A stretch of DNA of 64,000 nucleotides from Platerodrilus igneus. Lineage: Eukaryota > Arthropoda > Insecta > Coleoptera > Lycidae. Shown here piece after piece: positions 1 through 12,169 of the stretch (within the stretch, counting starts at the first letter, position 1; every line of letters begins with the position of its first letter). The notes beneath the pieces are model-generated. The model had not been told where the DNA came from, made no database searches, and saw nothing but the letters and a program-made list of their open reading frames with translations. The stretch lies in assembly GCA_036346225.1 (NCBI GenBank), contig JARFIW010001189.1, forward strand, positions 930,001 to 994,000, read 5' to 3'. The position numbers were made by a program, and so were the translations under genes.

Positions 1-794
1 CTTCTTGTTGTATCTTGAACTGTAGTTCCGGTAGGTTTGCAAGTTTCTTTGTTGCTATGGGATCTTGATAAACTCTGATTACTTCATCTTTCAATTTCAC
101 ATAACAATCTTCTTTAAGGGTGATTAGTTTGCTTCCGATTAATGCTAGGTTATTTTCATCTTGGTTGCAGTTGATGGTTGCTATTACTTCTGTTGGGAAA
201 ATGGCTATCCATTTGTTATCTGTAACTTTTTGAATTTTCATGTTAGTTATTTGCACTTGTTTGGATTCACAGTTTTCGTAATGATTTGAGAATTTTAATA
301 GTTGTACTTCACAAGGGCTGTCTTCTTTAATGGTTGTTGTCGTCATCGATTGACATAAATATTGGTTTGGTGTTACTTCAGTACATTTTTCGTTTGTATA
401 ACCATATCTCAGTTCATTTAGGGATAGGAATTTGGTTTTGGGTATGATTACTTGGTATGTGCTAGTAACTTTCGTTGGAAAAGCAAATAAATGATAATAA
501 TTATAATTGTTACTTTCTACTATTGGGATTTCTATTAAAATATTATTTCGTTATTCTTAATGTATCCTCTTACTATAGCTATTTTTTCGAATATTAGAAT
601 GTTCGATTCTGTTACATCAAAAGGTAATTTACTGTTTATTATAAGTGATCTAATTCTTATTAATTCGTTTAATAAATCGGTTGGTTCAATAATGCTAGAG
701 TGTAGGGTATTTAATTTTGTAAATGTTAATTGGGTTTTGCATACTGCCTAATTTATTTGGTAGTATACCGGGGTTGTTTTTATATGTTATATTA
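1..794 (-). pseudogene. env: env relic of errantivirus copy A (partial)
   Basis: This segment follows the pol stop on the minus strand and matches 57415-58210 of copy B. The translated pieces resemble the insect errantivirus envelope, which is related to baculovirus F proteins and acts as a membrane fusion protein. An N-terminal piece (GILPI.LG, about 700-780) is followed within about 40 codons by a region resembling the C-terminal ectodomain. I see no furin site or fusion peptide between them. The same arrangement occurs in copy B, so the loss predates both copies. The window ends before the membrane anchor. Reading frames are interrupted. Confidence 0.75.
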
Positions 795-3700
795 TTATTG
801 GGTTGTCCGTTCTACCTGGGTGGAGGTTGACCGTAAGGGTGATGATTGTCCATCTGAAATTACAGGGTGTCTTAGGTTTTTCAAATGAATGTACTTTGTT
901 ATTTTACCGTTGTCTACTACTGCTATGTTTTTATCTGATATTTTCTTAATTTTGAATGGTCCTAAATTTCTGGGTGCTGTTTTATGTCGCTTGCTTTGAA
1001 AGTTTTTCTCATACACGGTTTGTCCTATTGAAAATTTATTTGAGTCGGTATTTTTGTTTCGGGTTGTGGTGATACGTTCTTTATCGTTTTCTAATTTATC
1101 TTTTACCTTGTCATAAGTTATTTTTAGTTTCTGTTTGTGGTCTTTCGCATATTGTTGATATACTTCCTCGTTGTAGTGTATGTCATAGGGATTTCGTGAA
1201 TCTGAATGTCCTAATGTTAATTCTAAGGGTGTAAAATTTGTTGATGAGTGAATAGTGTTATTATAGGCGAATAGTGCCTATGACATTAAATTGGTTATAT
1301 GTTCCTTTTTATAATTTATTCTTAATAATCGAATTTGTTCTAACAGGGTTAAATGTAGTCGTTCAATTAGTCCATTTGATTCAGGGTGGTTTTCCGTTAT
1401 GAAATGAATTTTTATTTTGTGTAGTTCTAAAGTGTTTTGTATTGTCTCATTTTTAAATTCGCTACCATTGTCTAGAGTTATTGATTCGGGTGTTCCGTAA
1501 AATGTGAAATATTGTAAAAATCCTTGGGTCACGTCAATGCTATTTTTAGATGTGATTGGTATTGCTTGGCCTATTTTTGTGAATGCGTCTATAATTGTTA
1601 GATAGTTTTGCGCTTCTACTACTAGAGTATCGGCATGAAGTTTTTGAAATGGTTTGTCAGGTGTTTTGGTTAACATTAAAGGTATCTTTGGGGGTTTCCT
1701 ATCGTATTTCGCTCTGTCACATAGTTCGCATTGGTTAATAAAATCTGTGGTCAATTCCTTCATGTCTTTAAAATAATAACGTCTTACAAGTTGTTTTATA
1801 GTTTCGTTAATTCCACGATGGTTGGTTTTTCCTTCGTGTTGATTCCTAATTACATCGTTTATTTCGTCAGTGTCGTCTAATGTTATTAATTTTCTAGTAC
1901 ATCTGATGAGTTCAGGTCCAGAGTTATTAAATAGTTTAATGTATAATTCTGAAAATCTTTGGTATAAATGTTCGGTGTTGAAATAAAAATAAAATCGTTT
2001 TTTCTCGGGTGTGTATTCTTTTAGAATTTTAATTATTTGTTCCTCGTTGTCGTCTTTAGTTATTTGACTTTGGTATATCTTTTTGTTATCTATTTTTGTA
2101 TATTTTACTGAATTGGGGTTATTTAAAACTTCGGTTATTATAAATTGGTTGGGTTTCATATCGATTGCTTCGTTTAAAATTTTAATCGCGTTTTTTGGTT
2201 CTTCGTTTTGTGTCGAATGTATCGTGTCGATCTCGTCTGGATCTTCCCTTATTTCTGCTTCGTCTACGTTACCTATAATGAATTCCGTTTCTAATGCATT
2301 GAGTTGGATTCTGCTTAAAGCGTCTGCGTTGTTGTTATAGATTCCTTTTTTATATATAATTTCGTAATCATACTCTTCGAGTCTGATTCTCCATCTTTGT
2401 AATTTTGAATTCGGTTCTTTCAGTTTGCATAGCCATACTAATGGTCTATGATCGGTGTATATGTAAAATTTTCTTCCGTATAAATAAGGTCTAAAATATT
2501 TTGTTGCCCAAATTATGGCTAATAATTCTTTTTCTATGGTACTATATTTCTGTTCGGTTTCATTTAGGGTTCTGGATGCGTAACTGATGGGTTTATCGCT
2601 ACCTACTTTTCCTTGGCTCAATACTGCGCCTAATGCTACATTCGATGCATCTGTCGTTAGTATAAATGGTTTTGTAAAGTCTGGGTATTCTAATACAGGG
2701 TGATTCGTTAATATGTTTTTAATTTTGTCTACGGCTTTAATAAATTCCGGGGTGTGTTCAATTTTGTTTCCTTTTTAAACAATTTGTCAGGGTTTGGTTA
2801 TCTGAGCGTAACCTTTAATGAATTTGCGGTAGTAACCACTAAGTCCTAGAAATCCTTTAATTTCTTTGGTTGTCTTTGGTAATGGGTAATTTAGAACTGC
2901 ATTTGTTTTGTCTGGATTTGGTATTACTCCTTGGGGTGTTATTACATGTCCTAAAATGATACTTCTTTTGTAAAATTCACTTTTGTCTAATTGTACTTTA
3001 AAATGTGCTTGTCTAAGTCTTTCGAATACTTCTTTCAATCTTTCTATGTGTTCTACCAATGATGTAGAATAAACTATGATGTCATCAAGGTATACAAGGC
3101 ATTTTCATTGTGTATTCCTCGTAGTATATTGTCCATGACTCTCTGGAAAGTAGCGGGTGCGTTCTTTAATCCAAATGGCATTCGTTTGTACTCGTAATGT
3201 CCTCTAGGTGTGCTGAAGGCTGTTTTTGATATGTCTTTTTCTTCCATCTCTACCTGATGGTATCCTGATGCTAGGTCTAATGTTGTAAAATATTGGCATT
3301 TGCCTAATTTGTCTAAAATTTCGGTTATATTTGGTAGTGGATATTTGTCATCTACCGTTTTTTCATTTAACTTTCTATAATCAATTACCATTCTGTACTT
3401 TCTCTTTCCGGTTGCGTCTAATTTCTTAGGTACTATTAACACGGGGCTGCTCCATGGTGAATTGGAGTGCTGGATTATGTCTTGGTCTAATAAGTCTGCT
3501 ACTTGTCTATCAGCTTCTTCTTGGCTTGCATGAGGTAGTCTATATGCTTTTGTAAAAATTGGCTTATTGTCTGTTAATTCGATATTATGTTTTACTGTGT
3601 TGGTGAATGTTAATGGTATTCCTTCGCAATGGAATATGTCTCGGTATTCAAAACATAAGTTTTTAATTGCTCTTTCTTCTTCTTGATTGATGTCGGTATT

Positions 3701-4396
3701 AAAGCGGATGTTAGTTAAATTTTCTCTTAACATTTCGTCATGTTCTATTGGGTTGTATTCGTTTTCTAAATTTTCGTCTATTTCCATTTCGTTAAAATTT
3801 AGTTCTTCTACGTTAATTGGGTCTGTCAGTGATAATTCCACGGGATAGTCGTTTGAATTTAATATTGTTGTGGTTGCAAAATTATCTTTTATTTGTACTA
3901 AGGCAGTTGGAAAGTTATATGATTTATTATTCCTAAATTTTTGTTAGATTTTACTGGGATTTTTATTTTTCTTTCCGTTCGGGGTTCTATAGTGTATTTT
4001 TGTTCGATTTGTGTGTTTTGAAATTTAATTGGGATTTTTCCGTATTTTGTCCTTAATAAGCGATTCTTGATGTCAATGTTGGCTCTAATTTTCTTAGAAG
4101 GTCCATTCCGATTAATCCGTCATATTTGTCGTTAAATTCGAATACACAAAATTTATGTTTCATTTTAACATTAAATGTTCTCGGTAAGGGTATATTGGCT
4201 ACGAATTGGTGTAGTGTTGTTTGATGGGCTGTTTTAATTTTAAATGGTTCTCTTTCTACATAATCTAAATAATGTTTCTGTACGGTTCTGGGACTAATTA
4301 ATGTTTTTGATGATCCGGTGTCGATTAATAGTTTGAATTTGGCGTGGGGTATTTCTATGTATGGTAATACTAAGTGATTTATGTTATTTAAGTTTA
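795..4396 (-). pseudogene. pol: pol relic of errantivirus copy A (PR-RT-RNase H-IN)
   Basis: Read from high to low coordinates: an aspartic protease motif LIDTGSS near 4306-4340; reverse transcriptase at 3841-2787 with the catalytic YLDD aspartates kept (GAT GAC at 3081-3086); RNase H around 2700-2350; integrase at about 1900-1280 with a His-Cys zinc-binding region, NQCELC, and the D, D, E residues in LHADTLV, LDNGSEF and HPESNG; and a C-terminal tail ending at 795. Lesions relative to copy B: one base missing in an A run just before YLDD (about 3101-3110) and one base missing near 2777. A TAC-to-TAG nonsense codon sits at 1278. Different lesions are seen in copy B, so the two copies decayed independently. 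Confidence 0.9.
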
Positions 4397-5583
4397 TTAA
4401 GTTTGGTTGTCTATGAATGGGTCCATTTGAAAATTTGAGTTTGAGTTTTCGTCGTCGTACTCCTCGTAAGTTTCGTATTGTTCGTCACGTTCGTAAGTTT
4501 CTGCATGGTTTGATTCATTGTTCGTAGGTGTCTCAATGTAATTATTCTGGTCAGTGTCAAATTTTTCTATTTCTTGATGGAATAATTCTTCCGATGTAAA
4601 ATTGCGTTTCTGATGAGGGTTTGGTCGGATATGTGTTATTTTTGTATTTTGTCTGGTGTTACCAGATGAGGTATCCATTGGTGTTGGTCTGTAATAATTA
4701 TTAGGGTTGTTATTATTATTAGTCATTGGTGTATTTCTATTAGGGTTTGCGTTGAATGCTGGTCTTGGTTGGTTTAGGTTTTGATTAAATCTTGGCTGGA
4801 ATGCGGGTTTCGTAAAAGTTGGGTTAAATGTTGGTTTTGAAAAATGTTTATATTGATTATTAAAATTTGTATTGTTGAAGCTGGGGTTATTAATTCGCGG
4901 TTGATTTGTTTGTGCGTTAAAGGGTCTAAATTTTTGTTGAGGGATTGTTTGTCTTGTGGCTTGTATGGTTTTTATTGGTGAATAACTTTTATTCGCGTTG
5001 GGATTGTATAGTCTGCTGCGGTAATGCATTACATTTTCTTCTTCTATGACTAGGTTCATAGCTTCCTCTAGATTTTGGGGTCGTTGGAATCTGATTTTAT
5101 CCGATAGTCGTTCTGGTAAAGCGTTTATATACGTGTCTAGTGCCATTTCGTCATACATTTTTGTTTTTAAATGTCTAACGTTTGATCGGGTTCTTCGATT
5201 TTTAATTTGGTTAGTATTAAACTTCTCACGTCTTGGTATTTCATTCCGAATTGGTAGGGGGATTGGTTGTGTTCCATTCTAAGGTTTATTAGGTCTCGTA
5301 CCAGGCATTTTATGTTACGTTGGTCTCCAAAATATGCAATTAGTAGTTGTTTAAACTCCTGCCATTCTTGTAAATCGTCCCTACTGGCGATTAAGGTTAG
5401 TGCCCTTCCGGTTAGTTTACTAATTATCAAACGAATAAGCAATGAATTTCTTTCGTTATCTCCGGGTTTGTAGAAGGTTTTTAGGAACATTTCAGCTGCT
5501 CCAATGAAATTTACAAGATGGGCCTGCGTGCCATCAAATATCTGTATTGTCTCTAAATAGAGACGCATGTCTGTGCTACTCAT
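4397..5583 (-). pseudogene. gag: gag relic of errantivirus copy A
   Basis: The start is ATG at 5583 and the first 136 codons match copy B gag closely. A one-base frameshift near 5165-5180 moves translation out of frame; the correct frame then runs from 5158 to a stop at 4397. The protein would build the virus-like particle core. The C-terminal half is rich in Asn, Phe and Pro with repeated FNNTNFNN-like and TFNPTF-like units, followed by an acidic tyrosine-rich tail ending FIDNQT. No CCHC zinc knuckle is present, as in other errantiviruses. This copy keeps the acidic tail in frame, which copy B has lost through one base deletion. Confidence 0.88.
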
Positions 5584-7843
5584 GTTGGTTAAGGATTGTT
5601 TTCGATTTTGGGAAATTTCAAAAGAAATTTTTTTTTTGAATTGAGGGTTATTTCGCTATTTGTATTGTTATTTTTGCTTCGGATTTACTAATTTTCAGTT
5701 TAGGTTGTGAAATTTCAAATCTTGTAAAAATTGGGTTGATTTTCTATTTGTAACGTTAATTATGCTTTGGATGTATTAATTTTCCTTTTGGATTGGATAA
5801 TTTCGAATCTTGCAAAAATTTGGGTTGGTTTTGCTATTTGTAGCGTAATTATGCTTGGGATGTATTAATTTTTCTTTTGGATTGAATAATTTCGAATTTT
5901 GTAAAAATTTGGGTTGGTTTAGCTATTTGAAACGTTAATTTTGGTTTTGGTTTGTTAATTTTTCATTTAGATTGGGTAATTTTGAATTCTGTAAAAATTA
6001 GGGATCATTTTCCTATTTGAAACGTTAATTTCGGTTTGGGTCTATTAATTTTTCAATTAAGTTAGGTAATTTCAAATTTTGTAAAGATTGAGATTTATTT
6101 TGCTATTTTCAGCATTAGTTTTGGTTTGGATTTGTTAATTTTCAGTTTAGATTGGGTAAATAAAAATTTGGTAAAGGTTGAGGTTTATTTTGTTATTTTT
6201 CAGCGTTATTTTTGGTTAGGATTTGTTAATTTTAAGTTTAGATTGTGGAAATAAAAATTTGGTAAGATTGAGATTTATTTTGCTATTTTCAGCGTTATTT
6301 TGGTTTGAATTTGTTAATTTTAAGTTTGGATTGGGTAAATAAAATTTACACAGTGCGGTGATGTACTCGTGAGATTTATATTCAGTAATATTGAATTAAT
6401 TACCGTAGTCTTGGATTTGCCGGTTTTTATCTTTCTGAAGAATAGTTTCTCTCGGTATTTACTCTGTTTTGCGTTAGTTCAGTTCTGTTAATTCGTAATT
6501 AATACTCTTTCCGTGGGTTTTGAGTTGCATAAACGTACAGTTCGTCTGTCTTGTATTCTAATTATAACTTGAGGTTAATTACTTCTGTACTTTATTGTTT
6601 GCATGAACTATTAAAAGATGTAGTGTTAGTAATAATTGCGTACATGCTTAATAACATATGACTATACTTACAGGTGTTAATTTTCAATTTACAGGAATTA
6701 CTAATTTACTTGCTAATGCTTTGCATAAAGTGTTACGTCTAGTTTTATTCTTAGATATCTCGGTGATGACTTGTAATTGAATCTCCCGTAATGTAAGTTT
6801 TCAGGTTACAATTATGAGTGTATGATAACGTTTAGCGTTATTCTGTATTCGTATTGGAATAATGCACTTTATAAATGCTGATTATTTAATTGAAAGACGT
6901 TTAGATTTTATACCGTGTTTGCACTGCAATTTATTTATAGCTCGTTGTGGTGTAATTTTCATGCGCTTTTATGATTGATTTAATAATGCAAATTGCGTTG
7001 CTTTATACTATGCAAGGTTCTGAAAGCGATTTTCTCTGAAGTTTTAAATGTGTAATAAAGGATGCTTCTTGCTTTCTTCGGATGGCGTTTTAGATTACAG
7101 TGGTTTTAGGTTACCGTAGTTTTAGTTAATGCAGAATGTTCTTGCTGTGGTGCATACAGTTTTATAGAGGTCAATGTTTTAAATAATCGTTTTGTGATTG
7201 CTTTAAAGAATTAGCTTTAGCTTTGAAATTAATTTTGAGTTCTGTGTTTTTATTTTACCGGATTGAAAACGTGCTTTTGAATCGCGCTGGTTAATGTTTC
7301 TTATTTTGGTGTTAGTGAATGTGCGCCTGTTTATTTTTGGGTTATTTTGAGTTTGTTTTTAATAATTGTGGTAAGAATCTCTTTTAAATTCAATTCTTAT
7401 TTGTTTTTTAAGAAAATCTCTTTTTAAAATTCAAGTCTCATAGAATGTTATACAGTCTCGTTTTTTTTTGAAAATAATTCTCTTTGTAACTATTTTCAAA
7501 ACAATATTAATAAAAATAAAATTCATAAAACAATGATAAATAAAATAATAATACTAGCATATATCAATTGTAGTTTCTGGTTTTAAAAAAAGGTATGGAA
7601 ATGAACTTACATTAATTTCATCTGTTTTTTTGGTGGGCTCGATCGATGCTGTATCTTGTCCACCTTGGTTTGTTTGTTGGATTTAGACGATTCTTGTTCT
7701 TTGTCCAACTTGGTTTGTTGCTGGATTTAGACTATGCTTGTTCTTCCTCCAACTTGGTTTGGGTTTTGCCAAAATTTCGAATTAAAATTCTTGGTCACCA
7801 ATCTTCCGATTTTTGGATTCTCAGTGCCCTTTTGACATCCTAC
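5584..7843 (-). other. Long untranslated leader of errantivirus copy A
   Basis: About 2.26 kb lies between the primer binding site and the gag ATG, with no supported coding sequence. This is very long for a Ty3/gypsy leader. The gag-proximal third is a tandem repeat array (5640-6350). The rest is AT-rich and matches 49990-52000 of copy B in inverse orientation. Confidence 0.8.
5640..6350 (-). repeat. About 90 bp tandem repeat array in errantivirus leader, copy A
   Basis: A phrase like gtaaaaattgggttg recurs at about 5725, 5812, 5900, 5991, 6080, 6172 and 6262, a spacing of 87-92 bases, so there are seven or more diverged units directly upstream of gag. The same array in the same position occurs in copy B. 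Repeats at this position recall the Su(Hw) insulator array of Drosophila gypsy; that functional parallel is only inference. Confidence 0.85.
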
Positions 7844-7853
7844 CGACTGCGCC
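7844..7853 (-). promoter_or_regulatory. Primer binding site (tRNA-Ser-like), copy A
   Basis: On the minus strand the LTR end is followed by TGGCGCAGTCG, sharing its first T with the LTR. This matches the tRNA-Ser primer site used by the 297/17.6 group of errantiviruses. Confidence 0.8.
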
Positions 7854-8350
7854 AGTTAAGGTTCGGGCCTTTGGAGCTGTGTTTTTAAAAAACAACTTCG
7901 ACTCTTAACAAAATTTATTTATGAAATTTAGATAACTTGTACATAATACTAAAAAATAATTATTGTACTAGTGAGTAGCTTGAACAACGAAGTATGGAGT
8001 TCGAAGACTGACTGCCGGGCTTTGAGCTCCCTGGCTTTTTATAGTAACCTGCCCCTCACACGGCTTGTGGGAACTTGCAGATCTCATGTCTGCTTTACAC
8101 TTTGTTACAATGTATCAATCTTAATTCTAAGTAATTGCGGTCTGTTGACCACCTGTGACCTGCCACCTGCAGTATCACTGCCCTCACGGATGCAAAGTTG
8201 CATGTCCGTTCTCATGAACTGTCGATAACCTCTCTGGGTTATCCTTGTGTTACAATGTTGCATTGAACTTATACTTTAATTAACAATTTCTAATAATTCC
8301 TATTAGATTCAATATATCAATATATATAGGTAATTGGGGGATATATAACT
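7854..8350 (-). repeat. 5' LTR of errantivirus copy A (497 bp)
   Basis: On the minus strand it starts AGTTATATATCCCCC at 8350 and ends at 7854 beside the primer site. It is about 100 bases shorter than the LTRs of copy B because it lacks two blocks downstream of the transcription start region (about 70 and 24 bases). A TATAAAAAG box lies around 8033-8043 on the minus strand, followed by an AGTCAGTC initiator-like sequence. Confidence 0.9.
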
Positions 8351-10232
8351 CACATTACACTAAGATTTTGATTTAATAAAAATATTTAACCTCCAAACCT
8401 CGAAGTTCTGTTGTGGAAACCCTGTACGATGTAAACAGCTTTTAACAAATATCTTAATACCTGAGCATGATATGAAAATTTCGAGTGCAGGTGCGGTTTC
8501 AGCGACCAGAAATACATAGCAGACGCCCATCAGACATCAAGGAACAAAAGTCGCGTTCTTCTGTTTTAGTTCATAATAGAACAAAAATTTTCTGTCTCAA
8601 GTCTACTAATAACAGAGTGATTTTATAAATGTTGCGCTTTTTAATTCAAGACGCAACGTATTTAAGAACTATCAAATTTCAAATGAGTATTATAAAATAA
8701 AAAAAAAGCTTATTTTTAATCTTGTCATCAGTACCATATGATCAACAAAATTTTCTTTTTCTATTGATACCATTACCTTTCTTGTAGGTTAAATTAACCC
8801 GCAAAATTAGCAAAAGCGTTTGATGTTACCTCGCATTCCCTTCACAGATGCGGAATTCATATTAGTTGTGAAAGGCAATGCGAAAAACAACAAAGCATGT
8901 CCTAAGTATAATGTTACTGTATCAATATAGCTTTTTGGCAGTGTTTTTCATATCTATAAAATGTACACTAGTTCGATAGAACATATCTACAACCACTATA
9001 CAAAGCTATTTGCTCCAACGGTTTTCGTAGCTTTATTACTACAGTAACCTATTCTGCTTTAAAGAATATCATTTCATGTTATTTCTGATACGAATTGTTA
9101 TTTTCTCGAAGCTGAAAAAACCTTTTGTGATGTAGATATTGCGTGGGTAAAAGCTACCTCTATGCAATATCAATACACATCAGACGTACACAAGAGATCA
9201 AAGAGTATCAATTCTAGATTTTCAAACTAGAAATATTCAGACAACTTCCTACCACTTTTTGCCACTTTGAAGTTCAACCCACATTTAATCGCACCAATAC
9301 CTATTTTGTCTTCATTAATGTTAGTTCCCCCATTTGAATTGAAATAAATTTCATACATCAAAGATGTAATAATATTTCCTTTTTATTAAAGCCCTTGATT
9401 AGTGCAAGATTTCAAAACTAAGCTAAAAACTATTGCAATAAATTAAATTTATTATTGGCATTTATTCAATAAACAACTTTTATTTAAAATTGTTACGCAT
9501 AAGAAATTGTCACGGGTCACCTAGACATAAATGACGCTTTTTAAGTGATACGTCTGCAATATACAGGGTGTCCAAAAACTCTTCTGCCAAACAGAAGCCA
9601 CGCATACTAGACATAATTTTAAGCCAATTTAACCCAAATTACTTTAATCCAATTCGACCTCTGTAAATACGATTTTTTTATTGAAAACACAAACTGAAAT
9701 AAAAGATACCATAAAACATGCAATTTAAGAACTTTATAATACAAGAATGTTAAATAGGTCTAGAAACCAGGTCGTCGTGCAATATACAAAAACACCGAGT
9801 ATGCATAAATCAAACATATCAATACGTAAGAAATGCAGAAACCTTGTAGATTAATATTTTCGTTCTTACGTAATTAAATTTCACATTCCTTACTGTATTC
9901 ACGGTCATTTGCAAGTTTTCATTAACAATTTAAACTGTTTTCTAAATTGAAAGGACTACTTATTCATCATCATGTAGAATTTTATTAATATATTTAGTAC
10001 AATTTAATATATCTCTAATGTAGTCGGTTATCGGCAGCTTTTCTTTCTAAAATGCTATGCCTGAATTATTTGATAGTATTATCGTAAATTTTATATATAA
10101 AATAGGTTTTCTACATTTGTGATTAGCGAGTTCGATTCAATTCGAATTTGTCGGTTTGTTTATCTACATACGGATGCTTTTTAAAAAATAGCATACATTG
10201 CAATGTAATAAAAATTATCAATTGAGTTTCCC
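8351..10232. other. Unassigned AT-rich DNA
   Basis: I see no coding sequence here. It holds one copy of a diverged dispersed repeat (9133-9430). It also holds a lone CAGGGTGTCC motif preceded by TA at about 9563, which looks like a Tc1/mariner-type end but has no visible partner. Confidence 0.5.
9133..9430 (+). repeat. Dispersed repeat, copy 1 (partner at 23917-24200)
   Basis: Shared blocks in the same order include aatacacatca, agatcaaag, caattctagattt, tcaaccca, cctattttgtct and attaaagc..ttgatta. The copies are strongly diverged. No coding content and no clear ends, so the family is unknown. Confidence 0.55.
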
Positions 10233-10728
10233 GTTTGGATTCTTGTTGGCTATGAATTTCCTAATGTGAGATATTCGAGTTTTTGATGTCGAACTATTAT
10301 TTTAGATCTATCTCATTCATGACTTGTAATCACTGAAACATTTAACATGGATTTTGTGATAAAACAGAAGTCGTTCGTTCTAGTCGCCAAGTTGAATAAA
10401 TTGTGCGTCAAATCTACCCAACTTTATCAGTAATAGCATATAAACAAGTAGGATGCCACAGCTAATAAATTTATAACATGAGCTTCTGAAATTAGTTTGT
10501 ACAAAGTTGTTTTTTTGAGAGATGGAATTTTTCCAACGACCAAATTATTTACTGCAATGGTGCTAATTTACTTTCAACTAATTCAACATATCACTACGTA
10601 ACATGTATAGACATAAATTTTAAATCATAAAATGATTTACTACTAGCTGTTGTTCAAGGCAAGTGAAGTGTTACTCTGTTCGCCATTTACTTCTTCTGAG
10701 CTTGATTCACTTGGTTTTCCATGAAAAG
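10233..10728 (+). repeat. About 495 bp direct repeat, copy 1
   Basis: This segment (from ttcttgttggc to catgaaaagaattt) matches 14331-14823 in the same orientation, at roughly 80 percent by eye with small indels. Shared stretches include aatgtgagatattcgagttttt and ctttatcagtaatagca. It brackets the gag relic at 12.2-14.1 kb, but no TG...CA ends or target duplication are apparent, so I cannot call it an LTR pair. Confidence 0.75.
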
Positions 10729-10739
10729 AATTTGGTATG

Positions 10740-10951
10740 GCATTGCATATGATCCAGCAGGTATCGATTATAATCAGTTGTTTAGTTGCAACTGAACGTC
10801 CGGCCAAACTGTAAGAATTACTATTCCCTTTCTGCATCGGTTTCAAGACCTCCATCGGGAAGAATTGGGGCTGCTTTTTGTTAAGTTTTTCACGTTGCTC
10901 ATCAAACAACTCGAGGTATTGGGGTGTTGAAATTAAACTTACTTCACTCAA
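10740..10951 (-). other. Short coding-like fragment, unrecognised
   Basis: On the minus strand an open frame from about 10951 to 10740 gives a peptide with coding-like composition (LELFDEQREKLNKKQPQFFP, then MEVLKPMQ and SYSLAGRS). The open frame runs on to 10643 into the direct repeat, but that part is unrelated. It is bounded by stops and has no start context. It could be an exon remnant or part of an unknown transposon protein. I do not recognise it. Confidence 0.2.
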
Positions 10952-11914
10952 ATTGTAGGGACATGCTAATCAAGACAGCTTTTCTTGTTTGGGTATTAAT
11001 TAAATAAAATTTTATACCTATTTAAAATTTAGAGTGCACCATGATGTAAGGTGACGTTTCTCAAATAATTTTTTGTACAGTTACGACAAAATGCACTTCG
11101 ACTTGTAGGTCGTTCCTTTCTTTAATATTATTATTTGCCATTACCATTTTTTTTCGTAATGGCTTACGGAGAATTACATGTGGACAATACGTAAGTATGT
11201 GATTAAATGTTTTTTATATCAAAGATTTAATATTGAGTAAACACAAGATTGAAACTAGTCCACGATTCATATATTTGTTTAATTTTTTTATATAAATACT
11301 AGGATTAACCTAGAAAATTAGGTTAAGGTAATTATTTGTTTTTGCGAAGATTTTTGCACTATGTTAATTCTCCAGAATACGTTGGATAAATGTTGTTTTG
11401 TATGCGAGTTGATTTTATTTTTATAACATGTTATTTTTTAAGAGTTTGTAAATAAATTTTCTCTCTTGAAGTTTCCTTTTTCTTTCCGTTTGACCCACCT
11501 CACTCTACGACGCTTTAGCTAGCACAGAATTGCTTCTTTTCTCTTTTTGTTGCGGTACTCGATGTGAGCTAAGTTGTTTGCGCATTTTACTATTTTGTTA
11601 TTGTCCGCACAGAGTACTGTAACATAAAATTTCACATACCCAACGTGTGGTCACAATTTCTGAAACTTTCTGTTTTACTTAACGTTGGTCATCGTTCTCT
11701 CTCCTTAACATTTGCCCGTATTTCTAAAACCTCTCTTTTTACTTAACGTTTGGCTTTGATTTTTTTGTACACGCCCACCCGCCTCGATGATCATTTTTCT
11801 TGTGTTCGATTTATTGTTCCGCTACCTAGAAATTTCCTATAGTATTTTGGTTTACATCAGATTATCCGAATTGTGTTTTCGCCGATGATTTTACTGCTTT
11901 CCGTTAAAAAAATC
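10952..11914. other. Unassigned DNA, possibly LTR of the gag relic
   Basis: No coding sequence. The stretch 11470-11914 is rich in pyrimidine runs and is followed by a TGGCGCCCAA primer-site-like sequence. It may therefore be the decayed 5' LTR of the element whose gag lies at 12.2-14.1 kb. I could not find a matching 3' LTR. Confidence 0.35.
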
Positions 11915-11924
11915 TGGCGCCCAA
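11915..11924 (+). promoter_or_regulatory. Primer-binding-site-like TGGCGCCCAA (tRNA-Lys type)
   Basis: This matches the first ten bases of the tRNA-Lys primer site used by many retroelements. It lies about 260 bases upstream of recognisable gag relic sequence on the same strand, the expected order. A ten-base match alone is weak. Confidence 0.4.
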
Positions 11925-12169
11925 AATTTTTTTTCTACTCTTTTTTCTTTCCATCCGTCATTACTAGTACTTTTCTTCAAATTTAATTATTTTACCCTTT
12001 GTTGCGCATACTTCTTAATTTTTCCTGTGGTTTGCAATAATTTTTGTTGATGTGAGTTCTTGTTGGATTGCGGTTGGCATCTACTTGTTTTTTTTTCATT
12101 TTCTAGTTTTTCTTATACATGATGGCACATTGGCAGCTTCACTTAAATCGGTTGTAAAAAATCGAGGTC

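Larger units (their letters stand above)
1..8350 (-). mobile_element. Errantivirus-type Ty3/gypsy LTR retrotransposon, copy A (left end outside window)
   Basis: Read on the minus strand from 8350 downwards, the order is LTR, tRNA-Ser-like primer binding site, long leader with tandem repeats, gag, pol (protease, reverse transcriptase, RNase H, integrase) and env. It is colinear with copy B at 49380-59181 and shares extensive identity with it in every segment. The window edge cuts it inside env, so the 3' LTR and target duplication cannot be seen. LTR ends AGTTA...TAACT, the TGGCGCAGTC primer site, the gag-pol -1 overlap and a third env-like frame are features of insect errantiviruses (the gypsy/17.6/297 group). 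Coding frames carry several frameshifts and at least one nonsense codon, so the copy is dead. Confidence 0.93.

Noticed and set aside
9561..9575. TA-CAGGGTGTCC resembling a Tc1/mariner or similar transposon end
   Set aside because: No inverted partner was found in the following 10 kb and no transposase is near, so I did not call an element.
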